The position numbers and the translations under genes were made by a program. 64,000 nucleotides of DNA from an uncultured Parabacteroides sp. (GTDB lineage: Bacteria; Bacteroidota; Bacteroidia; Bacteroidales; Tannerellaceae). The DNA lies in NCBI GenBank assembly GCA_949298575.1, contig CASFXH010000003.1, forward strand, positions 23,416 to 87,415. Direction: 5' to 3'. Positions 16,768 through 25,445 of this stretch are shown here, piece by piece (positions within the stretch are counted from its first letter, which is position 1; the number at the start of each line of letters is the position of its first letter). The notes below the pieces were generated by a model. The model was not told the DNA's origin, made no database searches, and saw only the letters and a list, made by a program, of their open reading frames with translations.

Positions 16768-18093
16768 ATGAGATTCAAGAATATGATACTCGCGGGTTGC
16801 GCGCTGGCGCTGGGCCTTGCCTCCTGCGAGATGAAAAACGAACTTTGGGAAAAAGAAGGAAATACGTCCGGCGAGATGGGCTTGCTCGACTTGAGCTTGG
16901 CCGTCAACGCCGCCAACAATGTAGTGACCAAGGCCGCCGTGGAGGGGGGGACAGAGGTAAACGGTCCGACAGTAAGCGCGGAAGGCTTCGAGCTGGACAT
17001 CGCGAACGCGGACGGCTCATACAAGAAAACGCATGAGTACGACCCGGAGAACACCACCATCGAATTGCCCGTGGGCGACTACACCGTGACGGCGCATTCG
17101 CCCGGCGAGTGCGAGGCGACCAGCTTCGCGGCATACTACAGCGGGAAGCAATCTTTCAAGATTACCGCCGGAGAGACGGAACCCGTGGAAGTGCTTTGCA
17201 AGATGGCGAACACCAAGATACAGGTGACATTCGACCAGAGCCTGTGGGATGATGAATTCCAGAGCTGGACCGTCACCGTCACCCCGGTGGGTGCGAATAT
17301 GGCGTGGCCGTTCAGTGGAAAGAGCGGAGAGATCACGCAACCTAACCCGATCTATTGGATGCTGCCGGACAACGTGAAGACCATCCGGGCGGAGTTCTTG
17401 GGCGTGAACAGCGAGGGCAAGAACGTCACCGTATCGTATAGCTTCGAGAAGCCCGTGGAGGCGGACAGCGAGTATTGGACGGGCGCCGACGCGTTGGCCA
17501 TCACCGTGAAGTCCGAGAAGACCACCGAGGAGAATCCTTCCGGCGTGAATGGCGTGACCATCGACGCGGAGGTGACGTGGAACGAGCTGGAGGATAACGT
17601 AACCATCCCCGTGGAAGGAACGGAGACCGAACCGACCGACCCCAGCGAGCCCGGAACGGATGAGCCGGATGAGCCTGCTACGGGGGATGGCGGAATTGTT
17701 ATCTCCGATGGTGGCACGGGCTATTTAGAGGATGGAGTGGTTGTAAATAACTCGGAGTTCCCGGAAGATGTCGCCGTGAACATGACTGTCCCGAAAGGAA
17801 TCAAGAGCGTATTTGTCAAGATTGGCACTACGGATAAGGAAGGTTTTGCTAGTATGATTGGTCCTATGGGTTTGATGGATGGCGACGGTATGGATTTGGC
17901 TTCGGAAGAGGCTAAGGGACTTAGTACACTTTTCGATTTGCCTACGGCGAACGCTACGGACTATCGTTTTACAATGAGTGGAACGCTTTTTGGCATGTTG
18001 GGAAACTTCAAGGGAACGCATGATTTTGAGCTTACGGTTATCGACCAAGAAGGCAATGACGCTTCCGCCACGTTGACAATAACGATTAATTAA
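16768..18093 (+). CDS. DUF4493 domain lipoprotein with acidic linker and C-terminal beta domain
   Basis: 441 aa. SPII signal with lipobox GLASC. Residues ~30-280 are the DUF4493 fold (ELPVGDYTVTAHSPGE, CKMANTKIQVTFDQSL). Residues ~285-310 are a Thr/Pro/Glu linker (TEPTDPSEPGTDEPDEPA). The last ~130 residues are a separate beta domain (GGIVISDGGTGYLEDG through FELTVIDQEGND). The DNA of the C-terminal domain is visibly richer in A+T than the DUF4493 part, suggesting the tip domain was exchanged. Follows the first lipoprotein gene in an apparent operon. Confidence 0.8.
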   Translation: MRFKNMILAGCALALGLASCEMKNELWEKEGNTSGEMGLLDLSLAVNAANNVVTKAAVEGGTEVNGPTVSAEGFELDIANADGSYKKTHEYDPENTTIELPVGDYTVTAHSPGECEATSFAAYYSGKQSFKITAGETEPVEVLCKMANTKIQVTFDQSLWDDEFQSWTVTVTPVGANMAWPFSGKSGEITQPNPIYWMLPDNVKTIRAEFLGVNSEGKNVTVSYSFEKPVEADSEYWTGADALAITVKSEKTTEENPSGVNGVTIDAEVTWNELEDNVTIPVEGTETEPTDPSEPGTDEPDEPATGDGGIVISDGGTGYLEDGVVVNNSEFPEDVAVNMTVPKGIKSVFVKIGTTDKEGFASMIGPMGLMDGDGMDLASEEAKGLSTLFDLPTANATDYRFTMSGTLFGMLGNFKGTHDFELTVIDQEGNDASATLTITIN

Positions 18094-18106
18094 TAAGGAC
18101 CGAATC

Positions 18107-20005
18107 ATGAGACATCTATTCCATAACATCTTATGTATAGCCTGCGCCCTCTTGTGCTTCGCTTGCGGGGCGGAGGACGACCCCGCCGCCTTGGGTGGCA
18201 AAGGCTACCTGCGCCTCAGTGTGGGTCAGAGCAACGAGTTGACCACGAAGGCGGATGAATACAAGTTCGACCGCATCGCCGTGGACATCAAGAACAGCGA
18301 GAACAAGACCGTAAAATCGACCACCGATTTCGACGCTGAGTGGAAAGGCAAGCAAATCGAGCTGCCGGTGGGCGAGTATACCATCGAGGCATATTCCTAC
18401 GCTTGGGATGGCGAGGCCGGCGCGGATAAGGCCTACTATAAAGGTTCCGATAAAGTGACAATCGAGAGCGGCAAGCCCGCCACGGCGGAGGTGAAATGCT
18501 ACCTCGCGAACGTGAAGGTGACGGTCGCTTTCGAGGAAGCTTTCCTTGAAGCTTTGGGCACGGGCTCGATGGCTGTCCAGATCCAAAACGTGAACGATAA
18601 AACTCAAACGTATCAGGCGGTGGACTTCGAGGCGAAAGCCGGAAAGCAAGTCTGCTATTTCGCCGCCACGGATTTGGACATCAAATACACCGTGACGAAC
18701 GCCGAGGGCGAGAAGAACAACGACACCCACGAGTTGCGCTGCGTGAAGGCCAAGACGCATTACCTCGTCACCTTCAAGTTGCCGCAGCAGGGACAGAGCG
18801 ATTTCACCGTGACGGTGGACGGCACGATGACGCAATACGAATGCACCATCACCGTGAACCCCAACGATGCGAGCGCGGCCTTGCTTAGCGTCAACCCGTG
18901 GGCGAAGTTCGCCTACCTGAAGGCGGAGAGCGTGAACCCGGGCGGCGCGGACATCTCCTCCTTGAAGTTCCAATACCGCGAGAAGGACACCGAGGCGTGG
19001 ACCGACGCCGAGGCTACGGAGGAGACCGACGAGGAGTCGAACAAGTTCTACACCGGAAAGACCGGAGAGCTGAAGCCCGCTACTAAATACGAGTATCGCT
19101 TGGCGAGCGCCGACGGGAAATCATTTACCACTCCCGCGGAGGAGTTCACCACCGAGGCGGCGACGGTGCTGCCGAATAGTAGCTTCGATGGTTGGAGTGA
19201 TGCTAGTTTTAAAACTTATAACGGCGTTCCTTATCCAATTGCACCTACAGAAACCATAGTTTATGGGACAAGTGGCGATAAAAGTCCGATTAGTTTTTGG
19301 GATTCTGGAAATGCGGGTGGTGCGATGGCAGAAAAATATCCTACTGAAAAATTCGAGGAGAACGGGAAGACAGGCGCAAAATTATCCTCTCAATTTGTTG
19401 GAATATTAGGTGCGGGTAAATTCGCTGCGGGTAACATCTATACGGGACATTATTATTATACAAGTATATGGCCGATGGGTGCCCAGATTTTCTTTGGTCA
19501 GCCGTTCACGTCCCGTCCTACGCAATTGAAAGGTCGTTTCAAATATACGCGCGGTACAACTATAGATTATGGCGAAGATCCTTATAAGTCTGAGTTGAGC
19601 AAATCCGGTGGCGACCAATGCGGCCTCTACATCGCTTTGACGGATAATGAAGGTTTGGAATGCGATGGTAATAAATATGCATTTGAAATTGATAATTTGG
19701 CGAGTGCCGACGACGCGGATCATTTCAAATACAAGAATACGATTGATTTCTCTGAAAAGAACAAGAATATTGTTGCTTACGGTACTATTTCGGAAACGGA
19801 AGCCAAAGGCACAGGCGAATGGCAAGATTTCGTTATCGACCTCAAGTATCGCGACCTTACTCGCGTACCGAAATACATCATCGTGGTAGCGTCTGCCAGC
19901 AAGTACGGCGACTACTTCACCGGAAGCTCCGGCAGCGTCATGTACATCGACGACTTCGAGTTGGTTTACGGAGATAATCCGGTAGTGGAGGAAAAAACAA
20001 AATAA
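18107..20005 (+). CDS. DUF4493-FN3-PCMD lipoprotein
   Basis: 632 aa. SPII signal (lipobox LCFAC). Order: DUF4493 domain (~25-265; ELPVGEYTIEAYSYAW, CYLANVKVTVAFEE), an FN3-like domain (~265-350; AYLKAESVN, ATKYEYRLASADG), then PCMD, a putative carbohydrate-metabolism jelly-roll domain (~355-630). PCMD signatures are LPNSSFDGWS, FWDSGN, GNIYTGHYYYT, FGQPFTSRPTQLKGRFKY, and the end YIIVVASASKYGDYFTGSSG with a final YIDDFELVYG. It is thought to display a carbohydrate- or ligand-binding domain at the cell surface. The PCMD-coding DNA (19190-19780) is AT-rich relative to the first half. Confidence 0.85.
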   Translation: MRHLFHNILCIACALLCFACGAEDDPAALGGKGYLRLSVGQSNELTTKADEYKFDRIAVDIKNSENKTVKSTTDFDAEWKGKQIELPVGEYTIEAYSYAWDGEAGADKAYYKGSDKVTIESGKPATAEVKCYLANVKVTVAFEEAFLEALGTGSMAVQIQNVNDKTQTYQAVDFEAKAGKQVCYFAATDLDIKYTVTNAEGEKNNDTHELRCVKAKTHYLVTFKLPQQGQSDFTVTVDGTMTQYECTITVNPNDASAALLSVNPWAKFAYLKAESVNPGGADISSLKFQYREKDTEAWTDAEATEETDEESNKFYTGKTGELKPATKYEYRLASADGKSFTTPAEEFTTEAATVLPNSSFDGWSDASFKTYNGVPYPIAPTETIVYGTSGDKSPISFWDSGNAGGAMAEKYPTEKFEENGKTGAKLSSQFVGILGAGKFAAGNIYTGHYYYTSIWPMGAQIFFGQPFTSRPTQLKGRFKYTRGTTIDYGEDPYKSELSKSGGDQCGLYIALTDNEGLECDGNKYAFEIDNLASADDADHFKYKNTIDFSEKNKNIVAYGTISETEAKGTGEWQDFVIDLKYRDLTRVPKYIIVVASASKYGDYFTGSSGSVMYIDDFELVYGDNPVVEEKTK

Positions 20006-20027
20006 TTCGCTAAATTCGCGAAACCCC

Positions 20028-20209
20028 TTCTCGGGCGAGAAATTGACATTTCGGAATGGAAAAATTCATTTCTCGCCCGAGAAGTTAACCTTTCGGAAGG
20101 AGAAGATTCACTTCTCGCCCGAGAAGTTCGATTTTTGAAATGAGAAAACGCGTTTCTCGCCCGAGAAATTAGCTTTCCGAAACGGAAATCTTCATTTCTC
20201 GCCCGAGAA
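20028..20209. repeat. exact 42-bp array of TTCTCGCCCGAGAA palindromes
   Basis: Five near-perfect 14-bp palindromes start at 20028, 20070, 20112, 20154 and 20196: a period of exactly 42 bp, four B-DNA turns. Spacer halves carry a weaker second dyad around TTTCGGAA / TTTCCGAAACGGAAA. Lies in the 248-bp gap before the gene at 20254; no coding sense. Confidence 0.85.
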
Positions 20210-20253
20210 GCCAGAAATAACTGATTTATTAACAACTAAAATTTTTAATCACC

Positions 20254-21192
20254 ATGGGGACATTCAAATTGATTACGGCCTCATCGATGAGAAATTGGAA
20301 CAAGACGGAAAAGACAGAGTTCCTTGCGAACTTCATGTCGTTCTTGCCTGTTCCGCAGGAGACGGATCCGGACGACGGCGGTTCGCCCGGCACCATCTCA
20401 CTCCTGTCCATCGAAGAAGAGGGTGTGCCCGCGCTCAACATCACGGCCGAGCAAGTCAAGCGGATGAATGAGATCATCGCCAGCTTGACGTCGATCACCG
20501 ACGAAGCGAAGTCGTATGCGGAAACGCCCGACATGCAACAGACGGAAGCGAAACGCGACCGGGTGGCGAACTACATCGTCCGCCGCATCGTCAATTACGA
20601 CCTCCTGCCTAGCGACGAGGAAGTGAACGCCGCCAAGGCCATGGAGCCATTCTTCCGTTCGTACTATCACGTCGCCGAACTGCCTAATGAGCAGGAGACG
20701 CGCAAACTCTATGGAATGCTCGAGGATCTGGCTAAGCCGGAATACGCTGAGCATATTACGACACTCGGCTTGACGAAATCCATCGCCGACTTGCAAGCGT
20801 TGAACGACCATTACAGCGACCTGAAGCACCAGCGCCAGGAAGCCCGTGCGGAGCGTACGGACATGGTCAACGCGACGGAGTTGCTCGACGAGGCGCAAGA
20901 CTTGCTTGACGACATGTGCGCCTTGGCCAACGCCTCCAGCCTGCTTCAACCTTCTGAGGAAGCGACCAAGTTTATCCGCAATGTGAACTCGATCTTCACC
21001 GAGGCCCGCGCCGCCTACAAGGCCCGCACGAAAGGTGAGGATGAGGAGCAACCCGGCACGGAAACGCCCGGCACCGAGCCCCCCGGCGAAGGCACGGGTG
21101 AGGAGGAGACGCCCAACCCCGACGGCCAGCAACCGACGGAACCCCAACCGGGTGTCGACACCGACGGCGACGGCTCGCCCGAGGTGGTCTGA
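20254..21192 (+). CDS. putative DUF6261 family protein with Pro/Glu-rich tail
   Basis: 312 aa, no signal peptide or membrane segment, so probably cytosolic. The N-terminus (GTFKLITASSMRNWNKTE) and the all-helical body to ~255 (AEQVKRMNEIIASL, LYGMLEDLAKPEYAEHI, ELLDEAQDLLDDMCALA) resemble DUF6261 proteins, a Bacteroidales family without known function. From memory that family starts similarly; I could not search. The last ~50 residues are low-complexity Pro/Gly/Glu/Thr ending DTDGDGSPEVV. A 42-bp palindrome array lies immediately upstream. Confidence 0.6.
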   Translation: MGTFKLITASSMRNWNKTEKTEFLANFMSFLPVPQETDPDDGGSPGTISLLSIEEEGVPALNITAEQVKRMNEIIASLTSITDEAKSYAETPDMQQTEAKRDRVANYIVRRIVNYDLLPSDEEVNAAKAMEPFFRSYYHVAELPNEQETRKLYGMLEDLAKPEYAEHITTLGLTKSIADLQALNDHYSDLKHQRQEARAERTDMVNATELLDEAQDLLDDMCALANASSLLQPSEEATKFIRNVNSIFTEARAAYKARTKGEDEEQPGTETPGTEPPGEGTGEEETPNPDGQQPTEPQPGVDTDGDGSPEVV

Positions 21193-21253
21193 AAAACAGA
21201 ACAACATCTAACTCATAATAATTTTGTTAAGATTGAACTTTAACCTCAACCTC

Positions 21254-21281
21254 GGCGCCCCACCGGAAACGGCGGGGCGCC
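21254..21281. terminator. GC-rich hairpin after the DUF6261-like gene
   Basis: GGCGCCCC-A-CCG-GAAA-CGG-C-GGGGCGCC forms a near-perfect stem with a GAAA tetraloop. It lacks a T-run but is the strongest hairpin in the gap before the toxin-antitoxin pair. Confidence 0.5.
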
Positions 21282-21320
21282 CAAAGGGGGGAGGGGGACG
21301 ATGAAGGAGGAAAAGAGGAT

Positions 21321-21608
21321 ATGGATTTGGAAGAGTTGAAAAAGGAATTGATCCATGAGATCCAAGCGACCGACGACGGCGAGATCCTGGCGCGTGTCCG
21401 CGACGTCTTATGCGGGACGGAGGCGGCGAGCGTCCGCGAGGCGCCCCTCGCTTACGGGACGGCGAAAGAGCTGAAGCCCTATACGATGGAGGAGATTCGT
21501 TCATGGCTTCGGGATGCCGAAGAGGAAAGGGCGGCAGGTATTCCGGGGAAACCTTGGAGAACATTAATGAAAGAAGCGAAAGAGAAATTCCCATGGCTGG
21601 AAAAATGA
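21321..21608 (+). CDS. putative type II antitoxin (addiction-module component)
   Basis: 95 aa, acidic, helical. The N-terminal half (MDLEELKKELIHEIQATDD) and the C-terminal helix rich in E/R (YTMEEIRSWLRDAEEERAAG) ending KEKFPWLEK are typical of small antitoxins paired with ParE/RelE toxins. A GGAGG stretch lies about 10 nt upstream. The stop overlaps the toxin start in ATGA, the classic coupled arrangement. Family assignment rests on size, composition and context. Confidence 0.7.
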   Translation: MDLEELKKELIHEIQATDDGEILARVRDVLCGTEAASVREAPLAYGTAKELKPYTMEEIRSWLRDAEEERAAGIPGKPWRTLMKEAKEKFPWLEK

Positions 21609-21919
21609 AGGTAGTCACGAGCCATCGGATGGAGGTGCAATTTTTTAACGCGATAGCTTGGTGTCAAGAGAAATTTGGCGAAGCTACGGCGACGCGTTTC
21701 TACGATGAGGTGGAATATTCTTTGGAGTTGTTGGAAAAATTCCCTTATCTCGGTAAATTCGAATTTCTGTTGGAAGACGAACCTCTTTCTTATCGGTCTT
21801 TGGTCGTTTATCCATATTATAAATTAATCTATTACGTGGAAGAACCGCTATTATATGTCGTGGCCCTATGGGATACCCGGCGAGAGCCAAGGGCCTTGAA
21901 AAAAGAAATCCGGGATTAA
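21605..21919 (+). CDS. RelE/ParE family toxin
   Basis: 104 aa from the ATG at 21605, which overlaps the antitoxin stop by 4 bp. Longer in-frame starts would read through the antitoxin gene. ParE/RelE pattern: FFNAIAWCQEKFGEATATRFYDEVEYSLELL (two N-terminal helices), FPYLGK, YRSLVVYPYYKLIYYVEE and VVALWDTRREP. The closing WDTRR resembles ParE-type toxins. ParE relatives poison gyrase and RelE relatives cleave mRNA; which applies cannot be told. Confidence 0.82.
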   Translation: MKVVTSHRMEVQFFNAIAWCQEKFGEATATRFYDEVEYSLELLEKFPYLGKFEFLLEDEPLSYRSLVVYPYYKLIYYVEEPLLYVVALWDTRREPRALKKEIRD

Positions 21920-21952
21920 ATTGAAGATATCATTAAGGTTAACAACATATCA

Positions 21953-22702
21953 ATGAGCAGAAAACTAATAGCGTTTTTATTGGCGCTGACCCTGGCGGGT
22001 GGCGGCGCGTGGGCCCAGCGGGGCGAGCGGCGCATCCAGCGTATCGACCGCGAGGTGCAGGAGCAGGTGTTCATCCCCAAGGGCACTTGGATGGCGGGCG
22101 GATCGGTCTCCTACTCGGAGCATGACGAGAGCAACCTCAATTTCCTTATCCTGAAAGATATCGAGGGCAAGGGCTACGATTTCAGCGTCAGCCCTTACGT
22201 CGGCTACTTTTTCCGCGACAACATCGCCGCCGGTTTCCGTTTCACTTATCGGCGCGATTACCTCGACTTGGGGAATCTCGACGCGAACTTGGGCGACATC
22301 ACCCTCTCGTTCGACGATCTTTACTACCTAGAGCATAAATACGAGGCGACGGGTTTCCTCCGCACCTACATGCCCATCGGCCGTAGCAAGATCTTCGGCC
22401 TTTTCAACGAGGCGCGCCTGACCTACGGCTACGGCCGCGGCAAGAACTCGACCGGCTCGGGGGCGACCTACGACGGGACCTTCCAGACGACGCAGAACTT
22501 GCAGATCGGTTTCGCGCCGGGCTTGGCGGCCTTCATCACGGACTGGTCGGCCGTCGAGGTCTCGGTCGGCGTGATGGGCTTCGACTTCAAATGGACCGAC
22601 CAGGAGACGAACCAGGTGGAGGAAGGCTCAATGCGGACATCGGGAGGGAATTTCAAGATAAACTTGTTCTCGATTAATATTGGGATGACGTTTTATTTGT
22701 AG
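21953..22702 (+). CDS. outer membrane beta-barrel protein
   Basis: 249 aa with a Sec signal peptide (residues ~1-21, AFLLALTLAGGGAWAQ). The mature part alternates aromatic/polar strands typical of 8-10-stranded barrels (YVGYFFRDNIAAGFRFTYRR, ARLTYGYGRG, GMTFYL as the C-terminal strand). The C-terminal Leu preceded by Phe-Tyr fits a BAM-recognised last strand. Short gap (33 bp) after the toxin gene. Specific function unknown. Confidence 0.75.
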   Translation: MSRKLIAFLLALTLAGGGAWAQRGERRIQRIDREVQEQVFIPKGTWMAGGSVSYSEHDESNLNFLILKDIEGKGYDFSVSPYVGYFFRDNIAAGFRFTYRRDYLDLGNLDANLGDITLSFDDLYYLEHKYEATGFLRTYMPIGRSKIFGLFNEARLTYGYGRGKNSTGSGATYDGTFQTTQNLQIGFAPGLAAFITDWSAVEVSVGVMGFDFKWTDQETNQVEEGSMRTSGGNFKINLFSINIGMTFYL

Positions 22703-22716
22703 TTTCGCCTCCTCGT

Positions 22717-22854
22717 CAACCCCTCACCCGCGTTGCGGGAGCTCCCCTCACGGGGGAGCTTTTAGATAGTGGATGCTCTTCCCTCAGCGCGGAAGCGTGC
22801 GTGTGGGAAGCTCCCCCGAGAGGGGAGCTGTCAGCGCAGCTGACTGAGGGGTTG
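22717..22854. repeat. 138-bp inverted composite repeat, copy A
   Basis: Starts CAACCCCTCACCC and ends TGAGGGGTTG. Two double-hairpin units face each other around a spacer containing CTCTTCCCTCAGCGCGGAAG. First of two copies upstream of the DUF559 gene. Confidence 0.85.
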
Positions 22855-22916
22855 CAGACATGAAGAAAAGGTATTGAAAAAAGTATGGTAGCGTTAGCTG
22901 CCTCATAATATAAATT

Positions 22917-23055
22917 CAACCCCTCACCCGCGTTGCGGGAGCTCCCCTCACGGGGGAACTTTTAGATAGAGGAGCTCTTCCCTCAGCGCGGAAGCGTGCG
23001 TGTGTGGGAAGCTCCCCCGAGAGGGGAGCTGTCAGCGCAGCTGACTGAGGGGTTG
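22917..23055. repeat. 139-bp inverted composite repeat, copy B
   Basis: Nearly identical to copy A. It lies 62 bp further on and ends 85 bp before the DUF559 start codon. Confidence 0.85.
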
Positions 23056-23140
23056 ACTGAGTGGTTGAAAATGGGCTGAAAGCCTCAAACAAAGACCTTA
23101 AAAACATTTGAGTTATTTTATTAAACCAATTTGTTTATCT

Positions 23141-23518
23141 ATGAGAAAGGAACGCAAGTACAATCTTTTGGAACAAAAAGAGTTCCGGAGAGATTTGAGA
23201 AAAGGAATGACCTCGGCGGAGGTCGTATTGTGGCAAATGTTGAGAAATCGTCAGGTAGACGGCTTGAAATTCCGCAGGCAATTCGGCGTCGGATCGTATG
23301 TATTGGATTTTTACTGTCCGGAGCTTCGACTTGCGGTCGAGCTGGATGGAGCGGTACACGATTCTGAGGAGGCGATTGTTTACGATCGGGCTCGGACGGA
23401 ATATTTATGGCGTGAGCATGGAATCCATGTCTTGCGGTTCGAGAACCGGGAAGTATTTGAATGTCCGAAGATGATCTTGTATGAGATCAGAAGTTTTCGG
23501 GAGAAAGTCGCTCCTTGA
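23141..23518 (+). CDS. DUF559 endonuclease-domain protein
   Basis: 125 aa from the ATG at 23141 (a TTG at 23108 in frame would add 11 residues of no family resemblance). DUF559/Vsr-like fold of the PD-(D/E)XK group: RDLRKGMTSAEVVLWQMLRN, then GLKFRRQFGVGSYVLDFYC and LRLAVELDGAVHD. The Asp of LDFYC and Glu of VELDG are the likely metal ligands, with RTEYLWREHGIHVLRFENREV closing the domain. Such genes are frequently found beside dispersed palindromic repeats, as here, where composite repeats lie on both sides. A role in mobilising those repeats is plausible but unproven. Confidence 0.88.
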   Translation: MRKERKYNLLEQKEFRRDLRKGMTSAEVVLWQMLRNRQVDGLKFRRQFGVGSYVLDFYCPELRLAVELDGAVHDSEEAIVYDRARTEYLWREHGIHVLRFENREVFECPKMILYEIRSFREKVAP

Positions 23519-23528
23519 GATGTTTTTT

Positions 23529-23668
23529 CAACCCCTCAGTCGGCAGAGCCGACAGCTCCCCTCACGGGGGAGCTTTTAGATAGAGGGTGCTCTTCCCTCA
23601 GCGCGGAAGCGTGCGTGTGGGAAGCTCCCCCGAGAGGGGAGCTGTCAGCGCAGCTGACTGAGGGGTTG
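23529..23668. repeat. 140-bp inverted composite repeat, copy C
   Basis: Same architecture as copies A and B but the first inner hairpin reads GTCGGC-AGA-GCCGAC instead of CCCGC-GTT-GCGGG: sequence changed, stem kept. Begins 10 bp after the DUF559 stop. Confidence 0.85.
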
Positions 23669-23762
23669 ATAAAGGACCGAAAGGTTGATAAAGGCTTGAA
23701 ACAAGAATATTTGGTTGAAAATCGAATATTTATTTGAGATATATAATAAAATGTAAGGAGAT

Positions 23763-25427
23763 ATGTTATTGAAGAATTTGAAATACATCATGTCGCTGGC
23801 TTTGGCTCTGTTGACAAGCTGCGCCATCGAGAACGACATCCCCTTCCCGCAAATCAACGGGGGGATCGCGGAGATCGCCGTCGAGGGGCAGCGGGCGGCC
23901 GAGGGCGAGACGAACACCGCCGCGGTCATCGACAACGCGGCGCGGACTGTCAAGATCTATGTCAACGACTCGGTCGATGTCAGTGAGTTGCGGATCACGC
24001 GGTTGATCCTCGACCCGCGCGACGCCCAGCTGGTGGTCGATTCCGCGCTGTGCGACGACGCCGAGCGTTTTCCCTTCGGCGACTTCGCCTCGCTGGACAG
24101 CATCCCCCTCTCGTCGAACACGCGGCTGGACTTCACGAAGCCGGTGGATTTCATCGTCCGCACCTACCAGGACTACGCGTGGCGCGTGACGGTGGAGCAA
24201 ATCATCCAGCGCGACATCGACGTTCAAGGTATGACGAGCTACGTGCTTGATTCCAATTCGCGGACCGTTATTGTCTATGTAAACGAAGATCAGGACTTGA
24301 GTAAAATCCAAATCAACAAGCTGAATCTTGGCGGCGTGTTTGGCGAGGTGACGCCTAACCCGGCGACCGTTCGCGACTTCACGACCTCCCGTGAGTTTTA
24401 CGCCCGCCTCTCGTGGGAAGAGACGTGGAGCGACTGGAAAGTTTTCGTCTACCATGATACGGGTAATGGAGGTTCCTCTTCTTCGGGAGATGTCTTTCCG
24501 ATGACCTCGCGGGCTATCATCAACGGCAGCGTGACGAGCGGCAAGACGCCCACCGTGGAATACAAGGAGCAAAACGCCTCCACGTGGCAGACGGCGAGCG
24601 ACGTGGAGGTCAGCGGCGGCAAGTTCACCGCCACGCTGACGGGCCTGACGGGCTCTACGACCTACAACTACCGCGTCTCGGTGGACGGCGTGGCGGGCGC
24701 GGAGCAATCGTTCACCACGGTGGCGGCGGCGGAGCTGCCGAACGGAAGTTTGGATAATTGGAGCGAGGGAGCGTTGACCTCCGGTAGCACCTATTATATC
24801 CCAAATGCCGAGGGCGAGGACTTTTGGGGCACGGGCAACTCGGCGACGGCGATTTACAAGACGAACGTGACGAGCCGTACCTCGGACAGCCACTCCGGCC
24901 TCGCCGCGGAGTTGAAATCGCAAAGCGCCTTGGGCGTGAAGATGGCGGCGGGCAACTTGTTCGCGGGCACGTTCGAGCGGGTCGGCTTGGATGGAAAATT
25001 GAGTTTTGGTCGACCCTTCACCTCGTTCCCGACTGGTTTGCGTTTCTACTATAAATATACCACGGCGCCGATGAAGACGGTCGGCTCGCTGACGGTGCTT
25101 ACGCCGGAGGTGGAAAAGGTCGTGGGACAACCAGATTCGCTTCACGTCTATATCGCCTTGGCGGACAAACCGTACGAGGTTCGCACGAATCCGCAAGACC
25201 GACAACTGTTCGATAAGAACGACGCGGGTATCATCGCTTATGGCGAGTATATCTCGGCGAGGAACGTATCCAGCTACGAGCCGCATACGATTGACTTGGA
25301 ATACAGGGACTACCGGACACCGAAGTATCTGATTATCGTCTGCTCGTCGAGCAAGTATGGCGATTACTATCTGGCGGGCGAGGGCAGCACCCTCTGGCTG
25401 GATGAGATGGAATTGGTTTATGAGTAA
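23763..25427 (+). CDS. PCMD domain lipoprotein
   Basis: 554 aa. Short SPII signal (LALLTSC, lipobox Cys ~20). Residues ~25-235 contain two related Ig-like/beta segments (ARTVKIYVNDSVDVSELRI and SRTVIVYVNEDQDLSKIQI mark the repeat). They are followed by a Gly/Ser linker, an FN3-like domain (~255-325) and a C-terminal PCMD domain (LPNGSLDNWSEG, FWGTGN, FGRPFTSFPTGLRFYYKY, YLIIVCSSSKYGDYYLAGEG, LWLDEMELVYE). Similar in plan to the 18107 gene product but without DUF4493. Predicted surface lipoprotein with a carbohydrate-type jelly roll. Confidence 0.85.
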   Translation: MLLKNLKYIMSLALALLTSCAIENDIPFPQINGGIAEIAVEGQRAAEGETNTAAVIDNAARTVKIYVNDSVDVSELRITRLILDPRDAQLVVDSALCDDAERFPFGDFASLDSIPLSSNTRLDFTKPVDFIVRTYQDYAWRVTVEQIIQRDIDVQGMTSYVLDSNSRTVIVYVNEDQDLSKIQINKLNLGGVFGEVTPNPATVRDFTTSREFYARLSWEETWSDWKVFVYHDTGNGGSSSSGDVFPMTSRAIINGSVTSGKTPTVEYKEQNASTWQTASDVEVSGGKFTATLTGLTGSTTYNYRVSVDGVAGAEQSFTTVAAAELPNGSLDNWSEGALTSGSTYYIPNAEGEDFWGTGNSATAIYKTNVTSRTSDSHSGLAAELKSQSALGVKMAAGNLFAGTFERVGLDGKLSFGRPFTSFPTGLRFYYKYTTAPMKTVGSLTVLTPEVEKVVGQPDSLHVYIALADKPYEVRTNPQDRQLFDKNDAGIIAYGEYISARNVSSYEPHTIDLEYRDYRTPKYLIIVCSSSKYGDYYLAGEGSTLWLDEMELVYE

Positions 25428-25445
25428 AAAGAGAGATAGCGTACA

